A stretch of DNA of 64,000 nucleotides from Bathynomus jamesi (GCA_023014485.1 JAJOZX010005618.1:186001-250000); one strand, 5' to 3'; numbered from the stretch's first letter, positions 1-12,894 are shown. The notes: generated by a model not told the origin, from the sequence alone. Made by a program: numbers and translations.

Positions 1-209
1 AATTTAGTTATTTTAAGTTTAGTTGGTAATTCCATATTTAATAATTATTTTTATTTTTTGTTAAGCTTCAATGTTTTGATAATTAAAATTTTATTAAAAC
101 GTATATTTTTTTAATATAAAATTATCAGGATTGGACTATGTTCCATTGATCTCAGCCAGGTTTGATAAATTGGCCAGATAATTACTTGTGCGTTTTTAAG
201 TAATCCACC
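1..209. other. AT-rich sequence before the satellite
   Basis: No gene, RNA or mobile-element signature is visible. The sequence is AT-rich and leads into degenerate TTACTTACTTT runs (about 230-305) that look like the seed or decayed edge of the satellite that follows. Confidence 0.5.
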
Positions 210-3200
210 ATGACACTAGAATTGAAAAGTTTAGTTAAGTTTAAACTTACTTTTACTTACTTTAACTTACCTACTTTTACTAAGTTTAAAGCACTTACTT
301 TTACTTACTTTCATTGTACTATATTTACTTACTTTCATTGTACTATATTTACTTACTTTCATTGTACTATATTTACTTACTTTCATTGTACTATATTACT
401 TACTTTCATTGTACTATATTTACTTACTTTCATTGTACTATATTTACTTACTTTCATTGTACTATATTTACTTACTTTCATTGTACTATATTTACTTACT
501 TTCATTGTACTATATTTACTTACTTTCATTGTACTATATTTACTTACTTTCATTGTACTATATTTACTTACTTTCATTGTACTATATTTACTTACTTTCA
601 TTGTACTATATTTACTTACTTTCATTGTACTATATTTACTTACTTTCATTGTACTATATTTACTTACTTTCATTGTACTATATTTACTTACTTTCATTGT
701 ACTATATTTACTTACTTTCATTGTACTATATTTACTTACTTTCATTGTACTATATTTACTTACTTTCATTGTACTATATTTACTTACTTTCATTGTACTA
801 TATTTACTTACTTTCATTGTACTATATTTACTTACTTTCATTGTACTATATTTACTTACTTTCATTGTACTATATTTACTTACTTTCATTGTACTATATT
901 TACTTACTTTCATTGTACTATATTTACTTACTTTCATTGTACTATATTTACTTACTTTCATTGTACTATATTTACTTACTTTCATTGTACTATATTTACT
1001 TACTTTCATTGTACTATATTTACTTACTTTCATTGTACTATATTTACTTACTTTCATTGTACTATATTTACTTACTTTCATTGTACTATATTTACTTACT
1101 TTCATTGTACTATATTTACTTACTTTCATTGTACTATATTTACTTACTTTCATTGTACTATATTTACTTACTTTCATTGTACTATATTTACTTACTTTCA
1201 TTGTACTATATTTACTTACTTTCATTGTACTATATTTACTTACTTTCATTGTACTATATTTACTTACTTTCATTGTACTATATTTACTTACTTTCATTGT
1301 ACTATATTTACTTACTTTCATTGTACTATATTTACTTACTTTCATTGTACTATATTTACTTACTTTCATTGTACTATATTTACTTACTTTCATTGTACTA
1401 TATTTACTTACTTTCATTGTACTATATTTACTTACTTTCATTGTACTATATTTACTTACTTTCATTGTACTATATTTACTTACTTTCATTGTACTATATT
1501 TACTTACTTCATTGTACTATATTTACTTACTTTCATTGTACTATATTTACTTACTTTCATTGTACTATATTTACTTACTTCATTGTACTATATTTACTTA
1601 CTTTCATTGTACTATATTTACTTACTTTCATTGTACTATATTACTTACTTTCATTGTACTATATTTACTTACTTTCATTGTACTATATTTACTTACTTTC
1701 ATTGTACTATTTACTTACTTTCATTGTACTATATTTACTTACTTTCATTGTACTATATTTACTTACTTTCATTGTACTATATTTACTTACTTTCATTGTA
1801 CTATATTTACTTACTTTCATTGTACTATATTTACTTACTTTCATTGTACTATATTTACTTACTTTCATTGTACTATATTTACTTACTTTCATTGTACTAT
1901 ATTTACTTACTTTCATTGTACTATATTTACTTACTTTCATTGTACTATATTTACTTACTTTCATTGTACTATATTTACTTACTTTCATTGTACTATATTT
2001 ACTTACTTTCATTGTACTATATTTACTTACTTTCATTGTACTATATTTACTTACTTTCATTGTACTATATTTACTTACTTTCATTGTACTATATTACTTA
2101 CTTTCATTGTACTATATTTACTTACTTTCATTGTACTATATTTACTTACTTTCATTGTACTATATTTACTTACTTTCATTGTACTATATTTACTTACTTT
2201 CATTGTACTATATTTACTTACTTTCATTGTACTATATTTACTTACTTTCATTGTACTATATTTACTTACTTTCATTGTACTATATTTACTTACTTTCATT
2301 GTACTATATTTACTTACTTTCATTGTACTATATTTACTTACTTTCATTGTACTATATTTACTTACTTTCATTGTACTATATTTACTTACTTCATTGTACT
2401 ATATTTACTTACTTTCATTGTACTATATTTACTTACTTTCATTGTACTATATTTACTTACTTTCATTGTACTATATTTACTTACTTTCATTGTACTATAT
2501 TTACTTACTTTCATTGTACTATATTTACTTACTTTCATTGTACTATATTTACTTACTTTCATTGTACTATATTTACTTACTTTCATTGTACTATATTTAC
2601 TTACTTTCATTGTACTATATTTACTTACTTTCATTGTACTATATTTACTTACTTTCATTGTACTATATTTACTTACTTTCATTGTACTATATTTACTTAC
2701 TTTCATTGTACTATATTTACTTACTTTCATTGTACTATATTTACTTACTTTCATTGTACTATATTTACTTACTTTCATTGTACTATATTTACTTACTTTC
2801 ATTGTACTATATTTACTTACTTTCATTGTACTATATTTACTTACTTTCATTGTACTATATTTACTTACTTTCATTGTACTATATTACTTACTTTCATTGT
2901 ACTATATTTACTTACTTTCATTGTACTATATTTACTTACTTTCATTGTACTATATTTACTTACTTTCATTGTACTATATTTACTTACTTTCATTGTACTA
3001 TATTTACTTACTTTCATTGTACTATATTACTTACTTTCATTGTACTATATTTACTTACTTTCATTGTACTATATTTACTTACTTTCATTGTACTATATTT
3101 ACTTACTTTCATTGTACTATATTTACTTACTTTCATTGTACTATATTTACTTACTTTCATTGTACTATATTTACTTACTTTCATTGTACTATATTTACTT

Positions 3201-5975
3201 ACTTTCATTGTACTATATTTACTTACTTTCATTGTACTATATTTACTTACTTTCATTGTACTATATTTACTTACTTTCATTGTACTATATTTACTTACTT
3301 TCATTGTACTATATTTACTTACTTTCATTGTACTATATTTACTTACTTTCATGTACTATATTTACTTACTTTCATTGTACTATATTTACTTACTTTCATT
3401 GTACTATATTTACTTACTTTCTGTATTATATTGTACTATATTTACTTACTTTCATTGTACTATATTTACTTACTTTCATTGTACTATATTTACTTACTTT
3501 CATTGTACTATATTTACTTACTTTCATTGTACTATATTTACTTACTTTCATTGTACTATATTTACTTACTTTCATTGTACTATATTTACTTACTTTCATT
3601 GTACTATATTTACTTACTTTCATTGTACTATATTTACTTACTTTCATTGTACTATATTTACTTACTTTCATTGTACTATATTTACTTACTTTCATTGTAC
3701 TATATTTACTTACTTTCATTGTACTATATTACTTACTTTCATTGTACTATATTTACTTACTTTCATTGTACTATATTTACTTACTTTCATTGTACTATAT
3801 TTACTTACTTTCATTGTACTATATACTTACTTTCATTGTACTATATTTACTTACTTTCATTGTACTATATTTACTTACTTTCATTGTACTATATTTACTT
3901 ACTTTCATTGTACTATATTTACTTACTTTCATTGTACTATATTTACTTACTTTCATTGTACTATATTTACTTACTTTCATTGTACTATATTTACTTACTT
4001 TCATTGTACTATATTTACTTACTTTCATTGTACTATATTTACTTACTTTCATTGTACTATATTTACTTACTTTCATTGTACTATATTTACTTACTTTCAT
4101 TGTACTATATTTACTTACTTTCATTGTACTATATTTACTTACTTTCATTGTACTATATTTACTTACTTTCATTGTACTATATTTACTTACTTTCATTGTA
4201 CTATATTTACTTACTTTCATTGTACTATATTTACTTACTTTCATTGTACTATATTTACTTACTTTCATTGTACTATATTTACTTACTTTCATTGTACTAT
4301 ATTTACTTACTTTCATTGTACTATATTTACTTACTTTCATTGTACTATATTTACTTACTTTCATTGTACTATATTTACTTACTTTCATTGTACTATATTT
4401 ACTTACTTCATTGTACTATATTTACTTACTTTCATTGTACTATATTTACTTACTTTCATTGTACTATATTTACTCTTTCATTGTACTATATTTACTTACT
4501 TTCATTGTACTATATTTACTTACTTTCATTGTACTATATTTACTTACTTTCATTGTACTATATTTACTTACTTTCATTGTACTATATTTACTTACTTTCA
4601 TTGTACTATATTTACTTACTTTCATTGTACTATATTTACTTACTTTCATTGTACTATATTTACTTACTTTCATTGTACTATATTTACTTACTTTCATTGT
4701 ACTATATTTACTTACTTTCATTGTACTATATTTACTTACTTTCATTGTACTATATTTACTTACTTTCATTGTACTATATTTACTTACTTTCATTGTACTA
4801 TATTTACTTACTTTCATTGTACTATATTACTTACTTTCATTGTACTATATTTACTTACTTTCATTGTACTATATTTACTTACTTTCATTGTACTATATTT
4901 ACTTACTTTCATTGTACTATATTTACTTACTTTCATTGTACTATATTTACTTACTTTCATTGTACTATATTTACTTACTTTCATTGTACTATATTTACTT
5001 ACTTTCATTGTACTATATTTACTTACTTTCATTGTACTATATTTACTTACTTTCATTGTACTATATTTACTTACTTTCATTGTACTATATTACTTACTTT
5101 CATTGTACTATATTTACTTACTTTCATTGTACTATATTTACTTACTTTCATTGTACTATATTTACTTACTTTCATTGTACTATATTTACTTACTTTCATT
5201 GTACTATATTTACTTACTTTCATTGTACTATATTTACTTACTTTCATTGTACTATATTTACTTACTTTCATTGTACTATATTTACTTACTTTCATTGTAC
5301 TATATTTACTTACTTTCATTGTACTATATTTACTTACTTTCATTGTACTATATTTACTTACTTTCATTGTACTATATTTACTTACTTTCATTGTACTATA
5401 TTTACTTACTTTCATTGTACTATATTTACTTACTTTCATTGTACTATATTTACTTACTTTCATTGTACTATATTTACTTACTTCATTGTACTATATTTAC
5501 TTACTTTCATTGTACTATATTTACTTACTTTCATTGTACTATTTTACTTACTTTCATTGTACTATATTTACTTACTTTCATTGTACTATATTTACTTACT
5601 TTCATTGTACTATATTTACTTACTTTCATTGTACTATATTTACTTACTTTCATTGTACTATATTTACTTACTTTCATTGTACTATATTTACTTACTTTCA
5701 TTGTACTATATTTACTTACTTTCATTGTACTATATTTACTTACTTTCATTGTACTATATTTACTTACTTTCATTGTACTATATTTACTTACTTTCATTGT
5801 ACTATATTTACTTACTTTCATTGTACTATATTTACTTACTTTCATTGTACTATATTTACTTACTTTCATTGTACTATATTTACTTACTTTCATTGTACTA
5901 TATTTACTTACTTTCATTGTACTATATTTACTTACTTTCATTGTACTATATTTACTACTTTACCATACTATATTT
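210..5975. repeat. 24-bp tandem satellite, about 235 units
   Basis: From about 305 to 5960 the sequence is a head-to-tail array with a 24-bp unit whose core is TACTTACTTTCATTGTAC. Nearly all units are identical; the exceptions are mostly 1-2 nt deletions, for example near 395, 1508, 1580, 1640, 1707, 2092, 2881, 3026, 3350, 3824, 4472, 5087 and 5542. Positions 210-305 and 5950-5975 hold decayed units. Because 24 is a multiple of three and the unit has no plus-strand stop, all three plus frames stay open for about 1,900 codons, and the minus strand reads as an 8-residue repeat MKVSKYST. These frames are a by-product of the period, not genes. No spacers are present, so it is not a CRISPR array. 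Confidence 0.97.
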
Positions 5976-6023
5976 ACTAACTTTTACTTATTTTGTATTT
6001 TTTCAGGTAGTCAATAATCAATA

Positions 6024-7640
6024 ATGGATCCTAATATTGATGAAGTTGGAGAGAAAAGTGAGGGTGTTAAAAGGGGTTACTTTTGTGGTCAATGCAAGAA
6101 CAAATATTCAAAGAAGCAAAACTGGGAGGAACATTTTAATTCCAAAAAAATATTTGTTACAATACAAGAGGTCCAGAGTTTGGGCCCACAGCTTAGATAT
6201 TGCAGTAAAGAAATACCAGGATGAAGTGCAGCAAAGAGATACGGCAAAGCAGTCATTTAGTTTGTTCACAAAATGTGCTAGTGCTAGACCTCAGAAAAAT
6301 GAACCAACTTCATCAACTGCTAATCTAGAAATGAAACTTTTTCACTAGATGTTTCACAGACTGAAGACAGTGCTTCTCCTCCACCTAAGAAACAAAAGGT
6401 AAGTGAGGAATCTGCGCATCAGACTAACAAAACTGCTTTAGAGGAATTTGAAAATTCCCAAATCCAGAAGACATTGAATGCAATTTTGCGCCTAACAAAA
6501 GAAACTCACCAAGCTGTTGTGGTTAATAAAGAGAAGAGTCAAAATATGCCTTCAAATTCAAGTGTTGCATCCAAATCTAATAAAGCAAAAAGCAACAAAT
6601 TTGACATTTCCATAGCCCATTTAAGCAAGTGTAAATCAATACAAGAAATCCTGAACAAAGATTTGATCAAATCTACATTCAAATTGGTGGAAAAGAAGGA
6701 TCTAGGGCATGCTGATGATTCACTTTCAGTACCAAGTGATATAATGGAAAACATTGAAAATAGTGACACTAATATGCCTGATGTAGATATAGCTGTTGAG
6801 GATGAAGATGATGATAATCAAGAAGATATTGATGATGCTTCTGATGATAAAATGTTTACATTATATTGCATAGCTTGCACAGACCCCAAAGCATGTGCTT
6901 CAGACAAACATTCTAACATAAAAGCTTACTTCAATGTTAAAGATTTAACCTATGTATGCAAACAAGGAGAAAATCAAGAGAGATGGTTTAGAAATCTGAA
7001 AACCCACCTGAAGAGACATTTAATTAAACTTCAGCATCATCAAAGAGCTGCTGTTTATGAAGTGATGAAAACATCTCGGAACACTACTAAACGCATAGAA
7101 GACTTATGTGGCAACATCTTATACTACATAATGAAAACAAACACTGCATGGGCTCTATATCCAGTACTTCTAGCTGTATTACATAGGTCAGGTTGTGAGG
7201 TTGGAAATTTGAATCATAGCACACACGCGTGCGAGACAATTTGTGAGCTATTAGATAATCAACTTAAAGAACAAACTGTAAAGTGGTTCTTAGAACAAAC
7301 TTCAGTAACAATAACAGCTGACATTGGAACAATTTTGGGATTAAGCATGCTAGTTGTATTAGTTATGAGTGAAGAAGATAAGACTGTAAAACTTGCTGGG
7401 ATAAATTTAGTACGCAGCAAATCGGGAGTTTATTTGGCCAATGAAATTTTTGATGTGTTGAAGTCTCCTAATCACTTGAAACTTATTGCAGATTTGGATG
7501 TTGACGAAGCCAATGTAGCACCATGTTTTACTTCACTTTCTTGGAATTTTGCATTTTGGGATATAAATACTAGCTTTGCTGCTCTGTCTGTGCTTAATCG
7601 GTTTCTTTTGGCTGTATGGATATCACTATGTGCTAAATGA
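6024..7640 (+). pseudogene. Broken transposase-like gene with N-terminal zinc finger
   Basis: A TTTTTTCAG that could be a splice acceptor ends at about 6005, and an ATG follows at 6024. The first frame reads a possible C2H2-like zinc finger (FCGQCKNKYSKKQNWEEHF). The same product seems to continue in another frame to about 6348, then in a third from about 6350 through 6474-7640, so at least two frameshifts are needed. The 388-residue last block has an acidic stretch (EDEDDDNQEDIDDASDD), a Cys-rich part (LYCIACTDPKACASDK) and a segment VTITADIGTILGLSMLVVLV that recalls the start of the catalytic core in domesticated hAT-like proteins such as KIAA1586. That family call is from memory and weak. 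No C-terminal core or dimerisation region follows: the frame ends in TGA at 7640 and the sequence becomes TG/TA-rich. Confidence 0.45.
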
Positions 7641-8229
7641 TCTCGGAGGTAATGAAAGGGCGAAATAGAGGTGTTTGAGTTTGTGTAGGTATATATGTGA
7701 GTATGCGTGCGTATATATCTGGAATTCTGGATGTATGCGTGTGTATGGGTTATATAATAGATATAAATATATGTATATAAGTATTTGTGTATATATTGGT
7801 ATATATGTATATGGGTGTATCTGTATGTATATATATGGATGGATGGTCTCAGGGGGGAAAATATGTCATCGCGGGTCTAAAGGATAGTTAAGTGGGAGAT
7901 TCAAAATCCAAGGCATGGATGGGAGAGTCCTGGAAAGGTTGGACAATGGGCAGTCAGCTCCCAGCCAGTGTTCTCGCAAGTTTAACGGATCTCAAGATAC
8001 AAGACTTTCAGTGCAAGAAAGAGGCCAGTTTTTTTCTGTAAATAGGCTGAAAAGGACATTCTATACTGGTACCATATGGCCTATTTTATTATTTATTTAT
8101 TTATTTTTATAATAAATATCATTGCAAAAGTATACCTTATAATTAAATTAGCAATATCTATATTAATTATTAAAAAAAACAAAAAATGACAAAAAACAAT
8201 ATGGACATAAAAAAAATATTTTTTAACAT
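7641..8229. other. Low-complexity TG/TA stretch and unassigned sequence
   Basis: About 7675-7845 is a degenerate TGTATA/TGTGTA-rich stretch whose open frames are compositional. About 7850-8080 is mixed sequence with no recognised coding content, followed by A/T-rich sequence up to the 25-bp satellite. Confidence 0.5.
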
Positions 8230-9602
8230 AGCCGGTTAGGTCAACTGAATGCCCAGCCGGTTAGGTCAACTGAATGCCCAGCCGGTTAGGTCAACTGAAT
8301 GCCCAGCCGGTTAGGTCAACTGAATGCCCAGCCGGTTAGGTCAACTGAATGCCCAGCCGGTTAGGTCAACTGAATGCCCAGCCGGTTAGGTCAACTGAAT
8401 GCCCAGCCGGTTAGGTCAACTGAATGCCCAGCCGGTTAGGTCAACTGAATGCCCAGCCGGTTAGGTCAACTGAATGCCAGCCGGTTAGGTCAACTGAATG
8501 CCCAGCCGGTTAGGTCAACTGAATGCCCAGCCGGTTAGGTCAACTGAATGCCCAGCCGGTTAGGTCAACTGAATGCCCAGCCGGTTAGGTCAACTGAATG
8601 CCCAGCCGGTTAGGTCAACTGAATGCCCAGCCGGTTAGGTCAACTGAATGCCCAGCCGGTTAGGTCAACTGAATGCCCAGCCGGTTAGGTCAACTGAATG
8701 CCCAGCCGGTTAGGTCAACTGAATGCCCAGCCGGTTAGGTCAACTGAATGCCCAGCCGGTTAGGTCAACTGAATGCCCAGCCGGTTAGGTCAACTGAATG
8801 CCCAGCCGGTTAGGTCAACTGAATGCCCAGCCGGTTAGGTCAACTGAATGCCCAGCCGGTTAGGTCAACTGAATGCCCAGCCGGTTAGGTCAACTGAATG
8901 CCCAGCCGGTTAGGTCAACTGAATGCCCAGCCGGTTAGGTCAACTGAATGCCCAGCCGGTTAGGTCAACTGAATGCCCAGCCGGTTAGGTCAACTGAATG
9001 CCCAGCCGTTAGGTCAACTGAATGCCCAGCCGGTTAGGTCAACTGAATGCCCAGCCGGTTAGGTCAACTGAATGCCCAGCCGGTTAGGTCAACTGAATGC
9101 CCAGCCAGTTAGGTCAACTGAATGCCCAGCCGGTTAGGTCAACTGAATGCCCAGCCGGTTAGGTCAACTGAATGCCCAGCCGGTTAGGTCAACTGAATGC
9201 CCAGCCGGTTAGGTCAACTGAATACCCACCCGGTTAGGTCAACTGAATACCCACCCGGTTAGGTCAACTGAATACCCACCCGGTTAGGTCAACTGAATAC
9301 CCACCCGGTTAGGTCAACTGAATACCCACCCGGTTAGGTCAACTGAATACCCACCCGGTTAGGTCAACTGAATACCCACCCGGTTAGGTCAACTGAATAC
9401 CCACCCGGTTAGGTCAACTGAATACCCACCCGGTTAGGTCAACTGAATACCCACCCGGTTAGGTCAACTGAATACCCACCCGGTTAGGTCAACTGAATAC
9501 CCACCCGGTTAGGTCAACTGAATACCCACCCGGTTAGGTCAACTGAATACCCACCCGGTTAGGTCAACTGAATACCCACCCAGTTAGGTCAACTGAATGC
9601 CC
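8230..9602. repeat. 25-bp tandem satellite, two subfamilies
   Basis: About 55 head-to-tail 25-bp units share the core GGTTAGGTCAACTGAAT. Units from 8230 to about 9220 have AGCC before the core and GCCC after it. From about 9221 to 9600 a block of roughly 14-15 units switches to CACC before and ACCC after. The last unit reverts to the GCCC ending. Rare variants are a 24-bp unit near 8475, a missing G near 9008 and an A near 9108. The sharp switch suggests two separate amplification events within one array. There are no unique spacers. Confidence 0.97.
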
Positions 9603-9658
9603 TTGATGGTTGGTTACATTAAGTCATATTTTTGTTAGTTTAAACAAAAATGACGTGT

Positions 9659-9797
9659 GCAAACTTTTCTGGTTAATTTTCAGGTGTTTTGTACGAAACT
9701 GCCATCTGTTTCCTGTGCAAATGCATAGTTTTTGAGATGATAGGAAACAGATGGCAGATTCGTGCAATACACCTCAAAATTGACCAGAAAAGTTTGC
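9659..9797. repeat. Inverted repeat, arms about 55 bp
   Basis: The left arm starts GCAAACTTTTCTGG at 9659 and runs to about 9712. Its near-perfect reverse complement ends CCAGAAAAGTTTGC at 9797, with about 30 bp between the arms. Both arms carry CTGCCATCTGTTTCC. It could be a short foldback MITE or a single-stem transcript; I see no target-site duplication. Confidence 0.8.
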
Positions 9798-10455
9798 TCT
9801 CATCATAAAAACAGACTGTGTAAAAACGAATACAGGAATACCCCACTTTACGAATTATTCCGTTCCTAGCGCCCGTTCGTAAAGCAGGTGTTTGTAAAGC
9901 AGAGCATTATTTCCCATACATATAATGTTATATTTTGGGTTACGTTTTTTTCTTAAAAAATCAAAAAAAAAAGGTTATAAAACAGCAAATTTTGCAGAAA
10001 AAAATGTTTATTAACATAGAAATGAAAGCAATGAACAAAGAAATAATACAAACGAAAGTAATGAACAAAGAAATATAATAAAAATATAAGCAATGAACAA
10101 AGAAATAGTACAAAACATTATATATGCAAATTTAGTTTTCATTAATAGATGCTTCAGTAGACATGCTTTTGGATTCGTTTCTTCTGATTAACGTCACAGT
10201 CTTTACTATCACTCTTTCGTTTTGGCATAATTGATGATGGGTACTGTAATTGCAATGTACGAAAAGAATATCAGTGAAACACTTAGCGTGCGCGAGAGTG
10301 AATAAAGCACAAACTCTCTTGTCAAAGCGCACATATAAACTGACAACAGCTGCGTTGCCACAGTGCAAAGTGAGCTAAAAGCGAGCTAACTTGGCACCGC
10401 TGTAATGCAGAATACGTAATAGAGTACAGTACAGTATGGTATGCGCGACAAACAC
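9798..10455. other. Unassigned sequence between repeats
   Basis: Around 9840-9960 the motif ATACCCCACTTTACGAATTATTCC resembles the ends of small Tc1/pogo-type elements, but I find no matching inverted end. About 10010-10120 contains a degenerate repeat of AATGAACAAAGAAATA. The minus-strand open frame at 10132-10368 shows no recognisable domain and I do not call it a gene. Confidence 0.4.
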
Positions 10456-11049
10456 ACACACACACACAAACGATCGTACAAACACACAAACGATCGTACA
10501 CACACACAAACGATCGTACACACACACAAACGATCGTACACACACACAAACGATCGTACACACACACAAACGATCGTACACACACACAAACGATCGTACA
10601 CACACACAAACGATCGTACACACACACAAACGATCGTACACACACACAAACGATCGTACACACACACAAACGATCGTACACACACACAAACGATCGTACA
10701 CACACACAAACGATCGTACACACACACAAACGATCGTACACACACACAAACGATCGTACACACACACAAACGATCGTACACACACACAAACGATCGTACA
10801 CACACACAAACGATCGTACACACACACAAACGATCGTACACACACACAAACGATCGTACAAACACACAAACGATCGTACAAACACACAAACGATCGTACA
10901 AACACACAAACGATCGTACAAACACACAAACGATCGTACAAACACACAAACGATCGTACACACACACAAACGATCGTACACACACACAAACGATCGTACA
11001 CACACACAAACGATCGTACACACACACAAACGATCGTACACACACACAC
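10456..11049. repeat. 20-bp tandem satellite centred on CGATCG
   Basis: About 29-30 units of 20 bp, core ACACACAAACGATCGTAC, run almost without error. Two unit types exist, ending in ACAC or AAAC; five consecutive AAAC-type units lie at about 10860-10955 and one or two at the left edge. Each unit holds the 8-bp palindrome ACGATCGT. Open frames of about 200 codons on both strands (reading VRSFVCVYDRLCVCTI or HTHKRSYTHTNDR) come from the repeat and are not genes. Confidence 0.96.
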
Positions 11050-11974
11050 TAGACACACACCAAAAAACTGTTTATATCTCGAAAACGAAGCATTTGCGAC
11101 GGAAACGCTATAGAAGGAAAGTGTCTTAGAATTTAAAAATCTACTTAATGAACATATAATAATTGCTGGATGTTAGACGGGTGCAATAGTAGAATAATAC
11201 CGAAAACCTAACCAAGCTAAAAAATATAAAACCTTATACTGATCAATTTGTGATATGTGATCTTTACGGCTCTGCCCCCGTACCCCCGAGACCTAAATTA
11301 TAGAAATTGGACACACTACATTTAAAGGGAGAACACCATGCTAGCCACCGCACATCCATCACAGACCTGAGCCATTTTCAAACTGAAGTGAATGAACGAT
11401 ATGATGATAGGGTTGCCAACTCAAAATTTCCTAGATTCATACCCAAAAATATGTTTTTCGTAATTTTCTAACTTCGTTTTTTTGACTATGCAACACATGC
11501 AATCAACGTATTTTAATGAAACAACTTTTTGTCTTATTTTTTAAAATTTTGCTTAAGTGGCACGCGTATTCTGAACCATTACCAAATGAATAATTACCAA
11601 TGCCAAGTATTATTAATGTAGGATACATGGTTGCTATGTGGCCTTAAAAGTAAAATTTACCATCATTAATAGGCAATACACCATGTGAATCCAAGGAGGA
11701 GAAAGTTGCAAGATTATTCTTATGAAATTTTGCAACCATCATTAATATGAAATAAATCTCAGTACACTCGTACTTCAGTTTGGGTGCAGCTTCTGACAAA
11801 TTCTGTAAACTGTTAAAAGTTAAATTAAATTACAATAAATCCTCTTTTGCCTATAAGTTAAGGAAACGTTTTTCAGTCTGGCCAAGTTCACAGATGACCC
11901 AAGGCCTATAAAAACCTTGACCTAGTTTTCTAGTTATCCTGAGTCCTTCTGATCCACCTAAGTCAAGGTCTTAC
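11050..11974 (-). other. Probable intron 1 of eIF4A3 (start)
   Basis: The minus strand leaves the coding exon at a GTAAG donor at 11974-11970. No sequence resembling the next eIF4A3 exon (expected to begin FEKPSAIQQR) is visible here or further left, nor is any other gene. If the exon belongs to a live gene, everything from here to position 1 would be intron 1 or the gene has been cut off. Confidence 0.45.
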
Positions 11975-12116
11975 CATATGCATAGATTCCTCTTAACAGG
12001 TCTTCTCTTAATCCCATATTATCAAATGTGGGGATCACATCCACCTCTTCACTAGTCTCAAATTCTACATTGCTTAGATCAACGGGCACTACTCTTCTGG
12101 GCCTTACGTCTGCCAT
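11975..12116 (-). CDS. eIF4A3: eIF4A3, first coding exon
   Basis: eIF4A3 is the DEAD-box RNA helicase that anchors the exon junction complex on spliced mRNA in the nucleus. The 142-nt minus-strand exon starts with ATG at 12116 and encodes 47 residues plus one base. It contains [20 protein letters not shown] and then the motif ending RGIYAYG, which in my memory of the family leads directly into the Q-motif region of eIF4A3 and separates it from eIF4A1/2. The exon ends at a consensus donor (G|GTAAGACC, phase 1) at 11975/11974. The divergent first residues ([14 protein letters not shown]) are normal for this family. It has no stop or frameshift and lies outside every mobile element I could bound. 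The helicase exons are not in the window. It could also be a stranded exon fragment, but the intact donor argues for a working exon. Product identity is firm; gene integrity is not. Confidence 0.85.
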
Positions 12117-12417
12117 GATTTCTGTTTTTAAAGTAAGATACTTAAATTAAAGTTTTCTTTACAAATCAAAAGTTCTTGGACTATGCTTCAAACTTGGCCG
12201 AATAAGAAAGTTTACATCACTTCAGGGTTTCATAATTTGAGCTCTAGCTTTTGAACTACAGTAGTTGATTCGTACAACGGGATCACTGAGATGTTACAAG
12301 TTACAACAGAAATAATTAAAACCAAATACACTTGATAATGCAAAACAAATTTTCATGTTTTATACCAAATTTGAAGACATGTGGTAACTTCTTTAACAAA
12401 GTAGCTTGCGGTGAACT
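12117..12417 (-). other. 5' flank of the eIF4A3 exon
   Basis: This is where the 5' UTR and promoter of eIF4A3 should lie if the exon is first. Reading the minus strand, TTTAAAAACAG sits 5 nt before the ATG and could be a splice acceptor, which would put a non-coding exon further right. No TATA box or other promoter motif stands out. Confidence 0.35.
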
Positions 12418-12501
12418 GATATAAGCATATTCTATTTAAATGTAAAAGTATATTTTTACGTTTTTAATCGTAACACATTATGTCACATGTAAAACATATA
12501 T

Positions 12502-12553
<52 letters not shown>

Positions 12554-12561
12554 TACACAGA

Positions 12562-12894
12562 GTGGCGCAAAAGTCGTTCATCATAGGAATTTTCAGTGTT
12601 GACTATAATGTATATTTTTTCTTTTAGTAGGGAATGGCTGCGAAATTAACAATAGACGAGAGGGTGAGCTTGGTTTTAATGTATGAAATATCAGGTACAA
12701 CAAATCGATGAATCAGTACAAAATTTAAATTCTGTACCGATTCATCGATTTGTAGTACCTGGTATTCCATGTATTAAAACCAAGCTCACCCTCTCGACTA
12801 TTGTTAATTTCGCAGCCATCCCTTACCTAAAAAGAAGAAAATAATATATTATAATGAAAACTGAAAATTCCTATGATGCGTGACTCTTGCGCCA

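Noticed and set aside
210..6024. Open frames of up to 1,935 codons and minus-strand MKVSKYST repeats
   Set aside because: Produced by a stop-free 24-bp period; reading continues across frame-changing deletions with no change in character, and no non-repeat coding sequence is attached.
8230..9602. TTAGG motif as a telomeric repeat
   Set aside because: TTAGG occurs once per 25-bp unit and never in tandem; it is a chance part of the satellite.
305..11049. Possible CRISPR arrays
   Set aside because: The repeats are directly tandem with no unique spacers, and the sequence is eukaryotic.
10322..11113. Overlapping open frames of about 200 codons on both strands (HTHKRSYTHTNDR / VRSFVCVYDRLCVC)
   Set aside because: The 20-bp satellite reads open in several frames on both strands; composition is dictated by the repeat.
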